Origin: Clostridia bacterium
GTDB taxonomy: Bacteria > Bacillota > Clostridia > TANB77 > CAG-465
Direction of reading: 5' to 3'
Length of the DNA: 5,747 nucleotides
Assembly (NCBI GenBank): GCA_900772475.1
Contig: CAAHEI010000107.1
Span: forward strand, 1-5,747
Shown here: piece by piece, positions 1 through 5,485 of the stretch
How positions within the stretch are numbered: the first letter of the stretch is position 1
How the letters are laid out: each line of letters opens with the position of its first letter
The notes under the pieces: generated by a model
What the model saw: the letters and a program-made list of their open reading frames with translations, nothing else
What the model was told of the DNA's origin: nothing
The model's database searches: none
Position numbers and translations under genes: made by a program

Positions 1-244
1 GAGGCCTAGAACAACGACCGTTAAAGAAAAGAGTGGCCTAGAGATAGGTGGAAACTTAAATACAACATCTTTAAATAGCATTATCCAGAAAAGATGGTGT
101 ATAGATCTGATATGCTATAAGATTGATGAAATATAAAGAAAATTAAATTAAAGAAAAAAGGATGAGAATGGAAGTTTATATAATATTTTGTAGAAAAAAA
201 TCATTTTGTTATAATTAAAATATTTTTGTAAATCATAATTATAG
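1..244. other. Unassigned region upstream of the first gene, locally GC-rich and foldable
   Basis: No convincing gene is seen. Bases 1-60 contain 26 G/C by hand count, clearly richer than the AT-rich surroundings, while bases 61-120 contain 17. The octamer GGCCTAGA occurs twice, at 3-10 and 34-41. Bases 62-72 can pair with 90-100 (seven pairs, one mismatch, three pairs), and TAGCAT at 76-81, inside that loop, is complementary to ATGCTA at 112-117, so a pseudoknot or alternative fold is possible. The + frame from base 3 is open for only 12 codons to a TAG at 39-41, and the frame from base 2 is open to a TAA at 134-136; neither translation is recognisable. In an AT-rich genome a GC-rich patch may be the 3' end of a structured RNA or of a truncated gene, but I cannot name either. 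Confidence 0.3.
187..215 (+). promoter_or_regulatory. Possible promoter of the membrane-anchored protein gene
   Basis: A perfect TATAAT lies at 210-215, 39 bases before the chosen start codon at 254. The best -35 match with 17-base spacing is TTTGTA at 187-192, which is weak. In such AT-rich DNA a TATAAT alone is poor evidence, so this is a tentative call. Confidence 0.3.
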
Positions 245-253
245 GTGATAATT

Positions 254-1072
254 ATGAAAGATACAAAAAAAGATTTTATAGCTGCGATTTTGGCAATTGT
301 TATAATACTTCTTGTGATTTTAATAATACTTGTAAGCTATGGAATATTTGGAAGAGATGATAACAACAAAAATGATGAGGTAGATGTTTATTCTGTAAAT
401 AGTTCGTTTGATAAAACAGATATATCAGTTATGAATAAAATAGATGAAAATAAAGATGAAGTTTATGATGAAAAATATGAGTATGAGTTAAATTATGATG
501 GCGTTAAGTTTAGCTTTAACTCAGTTATGCCTGTTATTAATATGGATAATGAAAATGTAAAATTAATAAATAGTGAGATAAAAAATTATTATGATAATAT
601 AAAATTAAATGAAGAAATGTATGAATTAAATTATAATAAATATACATATGATGATATTCTATCTTTAGTAATTCAAAAGGTTGAGAAAAGAACTGATAAT
701 ATAAAAAATGTGAGTAATGTTTTAGTTTATAATATTAATCTAAAAACAGGAGAAAGTATTTTAAATAGACAAATAATAAATAAGAAAAATACAAATATAG
801 AAAAAGTATGCTTAGAGCTTATGAATATAATTCCAAATGATTTAAAGACTAAATATAATTTTAACATTACTGATAAAAACTTCCTTATTGATAATAAAAA
901 GACGGCAGAGGATTATATTAAAGAGGAAATATATAAAGAAAAAGACAATAATATGGGAGATAATTTAAAAATGTATATAAATGATAAGGGAAAAATATGT
1001 ATATCTTTTTATACACCAATTTTAAATACGAGTGAAAAATTTACTTATAATACGTATATATTAAATTTGTAA
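254..1072 (+). CDS. Hypothetical single-pass membrane-anchored protein with extracytoplasmic domain
   Basis: Function is not recognised. The 272-residue protein begins with a short lysine-rich segment (MKDTKK), followed by one long hydrophobic helix at about residues 8-32 rich in Ile, Leu and Val. After it comes a highly charged Asp/Asn/Lys linker (about 33-75) and a folded-looking region (about 76-272). This layout predicts a cytoplasmic N-terminus with the bulk outside the cell. The segment around residues 78-112, with MPVIN at 92-96 followed by a helix, loosely recalls the DUF4163/DUF3298 domains of RsiV- or PdaC-like surface proteins; this is an impression, not a motif-level match. A GTG nine bases upstream (245) is in frame, but the GGTGAT at 244-249 is better read as the Shine-Dalgarno for the ATG at 254. 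The gene stands alone, and the next transcript starts from its own promoter 3' of it. Confidence 0.75.
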   Translation: MKDTKKDFIAAILAIVIILLVILIILVSYGIFGRDDNNKNDEVDVYSVNSSFDKTDISVMNKIDENKDEVYDEKYEYELNYDGVKFSFNSVMPVINMDNENVKLINSEIKNYYDNIKLNEEMYELNYNKYTYDDILSLVIQKVEKRTDNIKNVSNVLVYNINLKTGESILNRQIINKKNTNIEKVCLELMNIIPNDLKTKYNFNITDKNFLIDNKKTAEDYIKEEIYKEKDNNMGDNLKMYINDKGKICISFYTPILNTSEKFTYNTYILNL

Positions 1073-1079
1073 AAAAATA

Positions 1080-1108
1080 TTGAAAATTGTCACAATAAAA
1101 TATATAAT
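1080..1108 (+). promoter_or_regulatory. Sigma-A promoter for the PAP2 phosphatase transcript
   Basis: TTGAAA at 1080-1085 and TATAAT at 1103-1108 are separated by exactly 17 bases. The predicted start of transcription is near 1115, about 87 bases ahead of the PAP2 ATG. The spacer contains an 11-base hyphenated dyad, ATTGTcACAAT at 1086-1096, directly between -35 and -10, where a bound repressor would block polymerase. The dyad is short and AT-rich, so an operator role is only a suggestion. Confidence 0.65.
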
Positions 1109-1130
1109 ATCAGTAGAGGTTGATGATATT

Positions 1131-1205
1131 ATGTTTATAATAAAAAATTTTAAGAAAATATACAAAATAAAATATATAAAAATATGTAAAGAGAGAATAG
1201 TATGA
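1131..1205 (+). CDS. Possible 24-codon upstream ORF, translationally coupled to PAP2 gene
   Basis: An ATG at 1131 opens a 24-codon frame ending in TGA at 1203-1205. Its stop overlaps the PAP2 start as ATGA, the usual arrangement for translational coupling. An AGAGGT at 1115-1120 lies 10 bases before the ATG, close to the predicted transcription start, so the 5' untranslated region would be almost only a ribosome binding site. The peptide would be strongly basic (seven Lys, one Arg, one Glu) and Ile/Tyr-rich. Such composition also arises by chance in AT-rich DNA. Reading it as a coupling or leader ORF is inference; no homologue is recognised. Confidence 0.35.
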   Translation: MFIIKNFKKIYKIKYIKICKERIV

Positions 1206-1831
1206 AAAGAAGAGATTTTATTCTTATCATAACCTTATTATCTATTTTTGCCTTTATAGTAGTTTTGCTTGAAACGGGAAAAATAGTAGGAATAGAAAAT
1301 TTTGTATATAGGAATATTTCACTGTATATAAATCCTATTTTTACCATTATAGTAAAAATAATTACTAATATAGGTGGACCTGTTATTATCGCAATTATAT
1401 GTTTAGTTCTTTGTGTTTTGCACCAAACACGTATGAAGTATGGTATTCCAGTTGTTATAACTGTAGCATTTTCATTTATTTTAAATACCATATTAAAGTA
1501 TATATTTGCAAGGCAAAGGCCAAGTGTTTTAAGGCTTATAAATGAAACTAGCTATAGTTTTCCTAGTGGACATTCAATGATAAATGCAGCTTTATATACA
1601 ATTATAATTTTATTACTTTTAAAAAATGCTGACAAAAAGGGAAAAAGAATTATTGTAAGTATTTCCCTTGTTATACTTTTTGTAATTATAGGTCTCAGTA
1701 GGGTATACCTAGGCGTTCACTATTTTGGAGATGTTCTAGCTGGTTGGATTTTAGGAGTTTTTGTAGCATTTATTGTATATTTAGTAATAAAATATTTTGA
1801 AACAAAAAATATTTTAGATTTTAAAAAATAA
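1202..1831 (+). CDS. PAP2-family integral membrane lipid phosphatase
   Basis: The 209-residue protein is a multi-pass membrane phosphatase of the PAP2/PgpB/BcrC type. These enzymes remove phosphate from lipid phosphates or pyrophosphates such as undecaprenyl pyrophosphate or phosphatidylglycerol phosphate, with the active site at the outer face. All three signature motifs are intact: K-x6-RP at K99-R106-P107, PSGH at 121-124 (catalytic H124), and SRxxxGxHxxxD at S166-R167-G171-H173-D177 (nucleophile H173). Hydrophobic segments lie at about 6-24, 43-72, 80-102, 127-141, 149-165 and 178-197, fitting the six-helix family core, and the length is typical. The start is preceded by a purine-rich AAGAGAGAA and overlaps the stop of a possible upstream ORF. 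Substrate cannot be assigned from sequence; a role in undecaprenyl phosphate recycling is plausible for a Gram-positive but unproven. Confidence 0.93.
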   Translation: MKRRDFILIITLLSIFAFIVVLLETGKIVGIENFVYRNISLYINPIFTIIVKIITNIGGPVIIAIICLVLCVLHQTRMKYGIPVVITVAFSFILNTILKYIFARQRPSVLRLINETSYSFPSGHSMINAALYTIIILLLLKNADKKGKRIIVSISLVILFVIIGLSRVYLGVHYFGDVLAGWILGVFVAFIVYLVIKYFETKNILDFKK

Positions 1832-1840
1832 TATTTATAA

Positions 1841-1876
1841 AAAAATTGTCATATAGTTATATATGGCAGTTTTTTT
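1841..1876 (+). terminator. Intrinsic terminator after PAP2 gene, abutting the dipeptidase RBS
   Basis: Bases 1841-1854 pair with 1861-1874 around the loop AGTTAT, giving a 14-bp stem with two G-U wobbles (the CAT/ATG core with A/U flanks) and a run of T to 1876. It lies ten bases after the PAP2 stop codon. The T-run is followed at once by the Shine-Dalgarno of the next gene, so any transcript of the dipeptidase from upstream must pass through it. Confidence 0.8.
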
Positions 1877-1884
1877 GAGGTGAT
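1877..1884 (+). promoter_or_regulatory. Strong ribosome binding site that selects a TTG start
   Basis: GAGGTGAT matches the 16S rRNA 3' end well and sits five bases (counted from GAGGTG) before TTG at 1888. No ATG in the same frame fits: the M19 domain begins right after the TTG, with the metal-binding HCD only eight residues in. This supports TTG as the true initiator. Confidence 0.8.
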
Positions 1885-1887
1885 TTT

Positions 1888-2841
1888 TTGTATAATATAA
1901 TAGTTGATGGACATTGTGATACATTACAAAGAGCATTTGATGAAAATTTAAGTATTTTTAATACAAAATTTGATTTTAATATGACTAATGCAGAGTTTGT
2001 AAAACCATATATTCAGTTCTTAGCATCATTTATTAATACAAAATATGATATAGGTAATACAGCATATGTACGAGTAAATGAAATGCTTGATAAATTTTAT
2101 AAAGAATATAATGAAAATAAGAATGCAGATATTGTTTTAATTGATACAAAAAGTGATTTACAAAAAATAATAAATGAGGGAAAAATTGGAATTTTACTGA
2201 CTATAGAAAATGGAGCGGCATTAAGTGGAAATCTATTAAATTTAGAAAAATTATATAATAGGAAAATAAAGGTAATGTCGCTTACTTGGAATGATGATAA
2301 TTTCCTTGCTTGTGGAACTTTTACAAAAAATGATACAGGACTTACAACAAAGGGAAGAGAATGTATAAAGTTAATGAATAATCTTGGAATGATAGTTGAT
2401 GTATCACATATATCTAGGAAAAGTTTTTTTGATATTATTAATATCATAGATAAATCAGTAATAGCCACTCACTCATGTGTAAATAGTCTATGTGAAAATA
2501 AAAGGAATTTAACAGATGAACAAATAAAGTTAATTGCAAAATGTAAAGGTATGATAGGTGTATGTTTTTATAAAGAATTTTTATCAAATAATAAATATGT
2601 AACAATAGACAATGTAGTAGATCATATAGAATATATATCAAACTTAGTAGGAAGTGAATTTGTAGGAATTGGAAGTGATTTTGATGGAATGGAAAATGAA
2701 GATAAGCCACAAGATTTAAAATCTGTTTTAGATATTAAAAAAATTGAGGAAAAACTTGAAAAAAGAGGATTCAGTCCAAAAGAAATAAATAATATAATGG
2801 GTGAAAATTACATACGAATTTTAAATGAAAATTTAAAGTAA
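1888..2841 (+). CDS. M19-family dipeptidase (membrane/renal dipeptidase-like)
   Basis: The 317-residue protein is a zinc dipeptidase of peptidase family M19, a TIM-barrel amidohydrolase-like fold that splits dipeptides (often tolerant of D-residues). Family metal ligands are visible: H9 and D11 (DGHCD), E107 (TIENG), H174 (DVSH) and H195 (THS). The catalytic or ligand Asp lies in GSDFDG at 262-267, and the NKRN stretch (204-207) carries the substrate-binding Arg. The family's C-terminal Gly-Asn-x-x-Arg signature appears as GENYIRI at 305-311. No signal peptide or membrane helix is present, so a cytoplasmic enzyme is predicted despite the family's name. Length is normal for bacterial members. 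Initiation is at TTG after a strong GAGGTGAT. There is no space for a promoter between the preceding terminator and this site. A weak candidate (TTGAAA at 1797, TTTAAA at 1820) lies inside the PAP2 3' end. The true substrate is unknown. Confidence 0.93.
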   Translation: MYNIIVDGHCDTLQRAFDENLSIFNTKFDFNMTNAEFVKPYIQFLASFINTKYDIGNTAYVRVNEMLDKFYKEYNENKNADIVLIDTKSDLQKIINEGKIGILLTIENGAALSGNLLNLEKLYNRKIKVMSLTWNDDNFLACGTFTKNDTGLTTKGRECIKLMNNLGMIVDVSHISRKSFFDIINIIDKSVIATHSCVNSLCENKRNLTDEQIKLIAKCKGMIGVCFYKEFLSNNKYVTIDNVVDHIEYISNLVGSEFVGIGSDFDGMENEDKPQDLKSVLDIKKIEEKLEKRGFSPKEINNIMGENYIRILNENLK

Positions 2842-2846
2842 AAGTA

Positions 2847-2875
2847 TTGCATGTTATACATATTTGGTGTATAAT
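2847..2875 (+). promoter_or_regulatory. Promoter of tRNA-Gln
   Basis: TTGCAT at 2847-2852 and a perfect TATAAT at 2870-2875 are separated by 17 bases. The predicted transcription start falls near 2882, six bases before the mature tRNA 5' end, which fits a short RNase P-processed leader. It begins just after the dipeptidase stop codon. Confidence 0.85.
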
Positions 2876-2887
2876 GATAGCGCGTTG

Positions 2888-2962
2888 TGGGGTATCGCCA
2901 AGCGGTAAGGCAATCGGCTCTGACCCGATCATGCGTAGGTTCGAATCCTACTACCCCAGCCA
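2888..2962 (+). tRNA. tRNA-Gln (anticodon CUG, reads CAG)
   Basis: A complete cloverleaf can be drawn. The acceptor stem pairs TGGGGTA (2888-2894) with TACCCCA (2952-2958), followed by discriminator G2959 and an encoded CCA at 2960-2962. The D-arm contains AGCGGTAA. The anticodon stem ATCGG/CCGAT encloses the loop CTCTGAC with anticodon CTG, and the T-arm GTAGG/CCTAC encloses TTCGAAT. The unusual U1-A72 pair and the sequence closely match bacterial tRNA-Gln such as that of E. coli. CUG reads the CAG codon, a minor one in an AT-rich genome, so a second tRNA-Gln (UUG) is expected elsewhere. Confidence 0.97.
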
Positions 2963-2990
2963 ATAACGAATCTGTTCGAACTACAGATAC

Positions 2991-3022
2991 AAAAATCAAT
3001 CAGTAAAATGGTTGATTTTTTT
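2991..3022 (+). terminator. Intrinsic terminator of the tRNA-Gln transcript
   Basis: AAAAATCAA (2991-2999) pairs with TTGATTTTT (3012-3020). The stem is extended inward by T-G, C-G and A-T pairs, with a six-base loop at 3003-3008 and a T-run to 3022. A smaller hairpin, ATCTGT at 2970-2975 with ACAGAT at 2983-2988, lies between the tRNA 3' end and the terminator and may help 3'-end processing. Confidence 0.85.
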
Positions 3023-3035
3023 GTTTGCGAAAAAA

Positions 3036-3057
3036 TCATCCTAGAAAGAAAGGATGG
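3036..3057 (+). promoter_or_regulatory. Hairpin that can hide the ribosome binding site of the next gene
   Basis: CATCCT at 3037-3042 is complementary to AGGATG at 3051-3056, extended by a T-G and an A-T pair around the loop AGAAAGAA. The AAAGGA that serves as Shine-Dalgarno for the 89-residue ORF lies partly in the 3' arm. The preceding AAAAAATC (3030-3037) could instead pair with GATTTTTT at 3014-3021 in the tRNA terminator. The complementarity is seen; a regulatory role is inference. Confidence 0.35.
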
Positions 3058-3065
3058 TGTCTGTA

Positions 3066-3335
3066 ATGAAGATAATTAAACAAGAAATACAATTTGAGGA
3101 AAGTTTAAAACAAAGGCTTGAATTTATATGTGAGTTTTCTAAAGTAAATCCTACTTTTATAAAAGGGAGTATTAGAAAAATTGAAAAGGCTAATCTATCA
3201 TATATTGAACCACATAAAGTAATTGTTAAGAACATTACTCTGTTAGTTTTTAATTATTCAAATGATGTTTATATTTCTAATTTATCTAAAAAGATTAAAT
3301 TATCAGAATTAGAAACATATTTGAAAAATATATAA
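3066..3335 (+). CDS. Small hypothetical protein (89 residues)
   Basis: Not recognised. The predicted soluble protein has an N-terminal, probably helical, Lys/Glu/Gln-rich half (about residues 1-45). A hydrophobic beta-like central segment around IVKNITLLVFNYSNDVYISN (about 55-74) follows, and a short helix ends it. It has no signal peptide, membrane helix or metal motif. An in-frame ATG at 3054 overlaps the AAAGGA Shine-Dalgarno itself, so the ATG at 3066 is preferred, with about 11 bases of spacing. No promoter fits between the tRNA terminator and this start, so expression would depend on read-through from the tRNA promoter, or the ORF may be weakly expressed. It ends 11 bases before the -35 of the recombinase promoter. 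It could be the last chromosomal gene before the inserted element or its first accessory gene. I considered YabP/YqfC-type sporulation proteins, but the sequence does not fit well. Confidence 0.6.
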   Translation: MKIIKQEIQFEESLKQRLEFICEFSKVNPTFIKGSIRKIEKANLSYIEPHKVIVKNITLLVFNYSNDVYISNLSKKIKLSELETYLKNI

Positions 3336-3346
3336 TTTGTTAAAAA

Positions 3347-3374
3347 TTGACATTTCTGTAAATCGTGATATAAT
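3347..3374 (+). promoter_or_regulatory. Near-perfect extended -10 promoter of the recombinase leader
   Basis: A consensus TTGACA at 3347-3352 and a consensus TATAAT at 3369-3374 are separated by 16 bases, with a TG at 3366-3367 giving an extended -10 (TGaTATAAT). Transcription should start near 3381, leaving about 175 bases of leader before the recombinase ATG. Such a strong promoter ahead of a recombinase makes sense only if transcription is limited downstream, as the terminator at 3493 suggests. Confidence 0.9.
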
Positions 3375-3388
3375 ATAGGCAATTAATT

Positions 3389-3423
3389 ATCTATATTTAC
3401 TTTAGCAAGAGCTAGATATAGAT
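3389..3423 (+). promoter_or_regulatory. 5' leader hairpin upstream of the leader ORF
   Basis: ATCTATAT (3389-3396) is perfectly complementary to ATATAGAT (3416-3423). Inside it TAGC (3403-3406) pairs with GCTA (3411-3414) around the tetraloop AAGA, with an asymmetric five-base bulge between the two helices. It begins within about eight bases of the predicted transcription start and ends two bases before the ATG of the leader ORF. The only purine-rich stretch near that ATG (AAGAG, 3407-3411) lies in its apical part. Confidence 0.6.
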
Positions 3424-3425
3424 TT

Positions 3426-3494
3426 ATGAGTACTTTGAAAAAATTATATTATATTACAATTATATTGTATTTTATTTGTGATAAACGGATTTAA
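3426..3494 (+). CDS. Putative 22-residue leader peptide of the recombinase attenuator
   Basis: An ATG at 3426 opens a 22-codon frame (beginning MSTLKKLYY and ending CDKRI) that stops with TAA at 3492-3494, exactly where the 5' arm of the terminator hairpin begins. A ribosome at the stop codon would cover part of that arm and prevent the terminator from folding. A ribosome at the start would cover the 3430-3438 segment, which can pair with the same arm. No good Shine-Dalgarno precedes the ATG, the main weakness of this call. The codons contain no obvious run of one amino acid, so amino-acid-specific attenuation of the trp or his kind is not suggested; a general response to slowed or stalled ribosomes fits better. 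Confidence 0.45.
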   Translation: MSTLKKLYYITIILYFICDKRI

Positions 3495-3538
3495 GAGATG
3501 TCAGTAGTACTCGTATGTACTTTGATGTCTCTTTTTTT
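3493..3538 (+). terminator. Intrinsic terminator in the recombinase leader (attenuator)
   Basis: AAGAGA (3493-3498) pairs with TCTCTT (3528-3533). The stem continues through two G-U pairs, TCA/TGA and AGTAC (3506-3510) with GTACT (3517-3521), around the loop TCGTAT, and T-residues run to 3538. The recombinase Shine-Dalgarno AGGAGG begins only four bases later (3542). The terminator therefore lies between the strong promoter at 3347 and the gene it serves. The 3'-arm segment GTACTTTGA (3517-3525) is repeated exactly at 3430-3438, providing a competing partner for the 5' arm. Confidence 0.85.
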
Positions 3539-3556
3539 GTTAGGAGGTTTGGGTAA

Positions 3557-5485
3557 ATGAATGAAGAAAAGAAAAAATGTGGTTTGTATATGAGAGTATC
3601 AACAGAAGACCAAGCTTGTGAAGGCTTTAGTCTTCCAGAGCAAAAAGAAAGATTAGAAGCTTTTTGTAAGTTTAAAGGTTATGAAATAGTTGATTATTAT
3701 GAAGATGCAGGAATAAGTGCTAAAACTGGTAATCACAGACCAGAGTTTGAAAGATTAAAGAATGATATAAAAGCAAAAAAGATAAATACTATTGTTGCTT
3801 TAAAACTAGATAGAATAACTAGAAGTATTTATGATTGGGAAAATCTAATGACTTTTTTAGATGAAAATAATGCTTATTTAGATTGTGTTAATGATGAAAT
3901 AAATACTACAAGTGCAAATGGCAAAATGATTTCAAGATTATTAATGAGCGTAAGTCAAAATGAAATTGAAAGAACAAGCGAAAGAACTAAAGTTGGTATG
4001 GCAGGTGCAATAAAGAATGGACATATTCCTCATAAAGCACCTTTAGGTTATAAACACGAAGATAGAAAACTAGTAATTGATTATTCTACTAAAGATATTG
4101 TAGTTAGAATATTTGAACTATACTATAATGGTTTATCTTATAAAAAAATAAGTAATTTATTTAATGAAGAGAAAGTATTAGGAAGAGATAATTGGCGAGA
4201 TTCAACTATAGTTACTATTCTTGAAAATGAAATATATAAAGGCGATTTTGTTCATGGAAAAAGAACTAATCATCCTACTTATTATGAAGATGTAGTTGAA
4301 CCTATTATTTCAAAAGAAATGTGGGAAGATTGCCAAGTGCAGAAAAAGAAAAATTCAAAAAGTTATCAAAGAACTTTAATTTATTTATATCTACAAAAAC
4401 TAAAATGTCCTAAATGTGGCAGAATTTTAGGTGGTAAAGCTACTACAAAGAAAAATGGTAAAAGTTATTTTTATTATTACTGCAATGATTGTAAAATTGA
4501 GTTTAAAGAAAAGATAATAAATGATTACTTTAATCAATTTATTGCCGAACTAATTGAATATGATGAAGTTGTTAATCAATTCTTCTTGCCTATGATAAAG
4601 CAAAAATTTGATGAGCCTAAAGAACAACTAGAAAAAGAAATAAATAATCAGAGAAATAAGCTTGAAAGAATTAAAAAAGCATATATCAATGGAGTTTTTG
4701 AACTAAAGGAATATAACGAAGAAAAGAAAATAGTTGAGAAAGCCATCGCAGAACTAGAAGCTAAATTAGATACTACTGATAGTGTAGAAGAATTAAGATT
4801 TACACCAAAAGATATTTTATTAAAAAGAGATATTGATTTTATCAATAAGATAAAATTAGATGAAGAATATCAAGTAAGAACTAGAACTTGGAAAGATTAT
4901 ACACGGGAAGAACAAGCAGAACTTATAATGAAATATGTTGATGATATAGAACTTTCTTTAGTTGGTACAGAAATAGTAGTTAATCAAATTAACTTTAGAG
5001 AGTCAATCTGCAAACCTTGCCAAGAACTATTTGATAAAGGTTATATTGATACTATTAAACCAGCTATATTTGGTAATGTAGTTGGTAATATAAGATTTAG
5101 TAATTACTTATCTGAAGAAGAATTTGGCGAAGTAATTATGAGATTAAGACAATACTATGATGTTGGTTATACTGAAGCAACATACTATTTAGATAAGCAA
5201 ATGTTTTACTTTAACTTTGTTGAAGATAATAGTGCTATTGTCAGAGTATTTCCTTTAAAAGATTATTATAAATTAGATCCAGATTGCAAAATGAAAACTT
5301 ATGAATTTGGAATAATTTATATTCGTGAAGAAGATAAATTTCAAATGCAAGAAATTGATACTGCATTTGATTATATTCCAGATGAAACTAACACTAGTGT
5401 AATTTACTCAAAAGATACTACTCCTATTTCAGTAGGTGTTAAGCCAGTAAAGTTCTGCGAAGATGATGCTGAAGGAAAAAATTAA
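3557..5485 (+). CDS. Large serine recombinase (site-specific integrase/excisionase type)
   Basis: The 642-residue protein belongs to the large serine recombinases that integrate and excise phages and Tn4451/Tn5397-like elements. The N-terminal resolvase domain (about 5-155) has the YMRVSTEDQ motif with nucleophile S15 and R13. LKLDRITRS at 82-90 supplies D84, R86 and R89, and the ERTSERTK helix lies near 138-145. A recombinase DNA-binding domain follows (about 160-275). Next is a zinc ribbon with C284-C287 and C309-C312, then a charged coiled-coil stretch (about 353-405). Many family members end near residue 480-550; here about 150 further residues follow, with no recognised domain. AGGAGG at 3542-3547 precedes the ATG by nine bases. 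Expression is probably set by the upstream attenuator. No separate recombination directionality factor is visible in the window. Confidence 0.95.
   Translation: MNEEKKKCGLYMRVSTEDQACEGFSLPEQKERLEAFCKFKGYEIVDYYEDAGISAKTGNHRPEFERLKNDIKAKKINTIVALKLDRITRSIYDWENLMTFLDENNAYLDCVNDEINTTSANGKMISRLLMSVSQNEIERTSERTKVGMAGAIKNGHIPHKAPLGYKHEDRKLVIDYSTKDIVVRIFELYYNGLSYKKISNLFNEEKVLGRDNWRDSTIVTILENEIYKGDFVHGKRTNHPTYYEDVVEPIISKEMWEDCQVQKKKNSKSYQRTLIYLYLQKLKCPKCGRILGGKATTKKNGKSYFYYYCNDCKIEFKEKIINDYFNQFIAELIEYDEVVNQFFLPMIKQKFDEPKEQLEKEINNQRNKLERIKKAYINGVFELKEYNEEKKIVEKAIAELEAKLDTTDSVEELRFTPKDILLKRDIDFINKIKLDEEYQVRTRTWKDYTREEQAELIMKYVDDIELSLVGTEIVVNQINFRESICKPCQELFDKGYIDTIKPAIFGNVVGNIRFSNYLSEEEFGEVIMRLRQYYDVGYTEATYYLDKQMFYFNFVEDNSAIVRVFPLKDYYKLDPDCKMKTYEFGIIYIREEDKFQMQEIDTAFDYIPDETNTSVIYSKDTTPISVGVKPVKFCEDDAEGKN

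Noticed and set aside
168..218. 16-codon ORF after AAAAAAGGATGAG upstream of the first gene
   Set aside because: The ribosome-site-like stretch is decent, but the peptide is very short, AT-driven and not linked to any structure, so it is not annotated.
1150..1491. Minus-strand 113-codon ORF
   Set aside because: It lies opposite the well-supported PAP2 gene, and its hydrophobic composition mirrors that gene's membrane codons.
2097..2710. Two minus-strand ORFs opposite the dipeptidase
   Set aside because: They are shadows of a gene with intact catalytic motifs and show low-complexity Leu/Ile/Ser composition.
2940..2962. tRNA-Gln 3' end as attachment site of the element
   Set aside because: No second copy of the tRNA 3' segment is seen in the window. 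Large serine recombinases usually use other sites, whereas tRNA 3' ends are typical of tyrosine integrases.
2808..2999. Minus-strand 63-codon ORF containing a GVVGFEPTHDR-like stretch
   Set aside because: It is the antisense translation of the tRNA-Gln gene. This kind of phrase is a recurring false annotation over tRNA genes and has no ribosome site of its own.
3041..3235. Minus-strand 64-codon ORF opposite the small hypothetical gene
   Set aside because: The + strand frame has a ribosome site and a more protein-like composition; no promoter or Shine-Dalgarno supports the minus ORF.
4648..4845. Minus-strand 65-codon ORF
   Set aside because: Ser/Leu/Phe-rich antisense of the recombinase coiled-coil codons.
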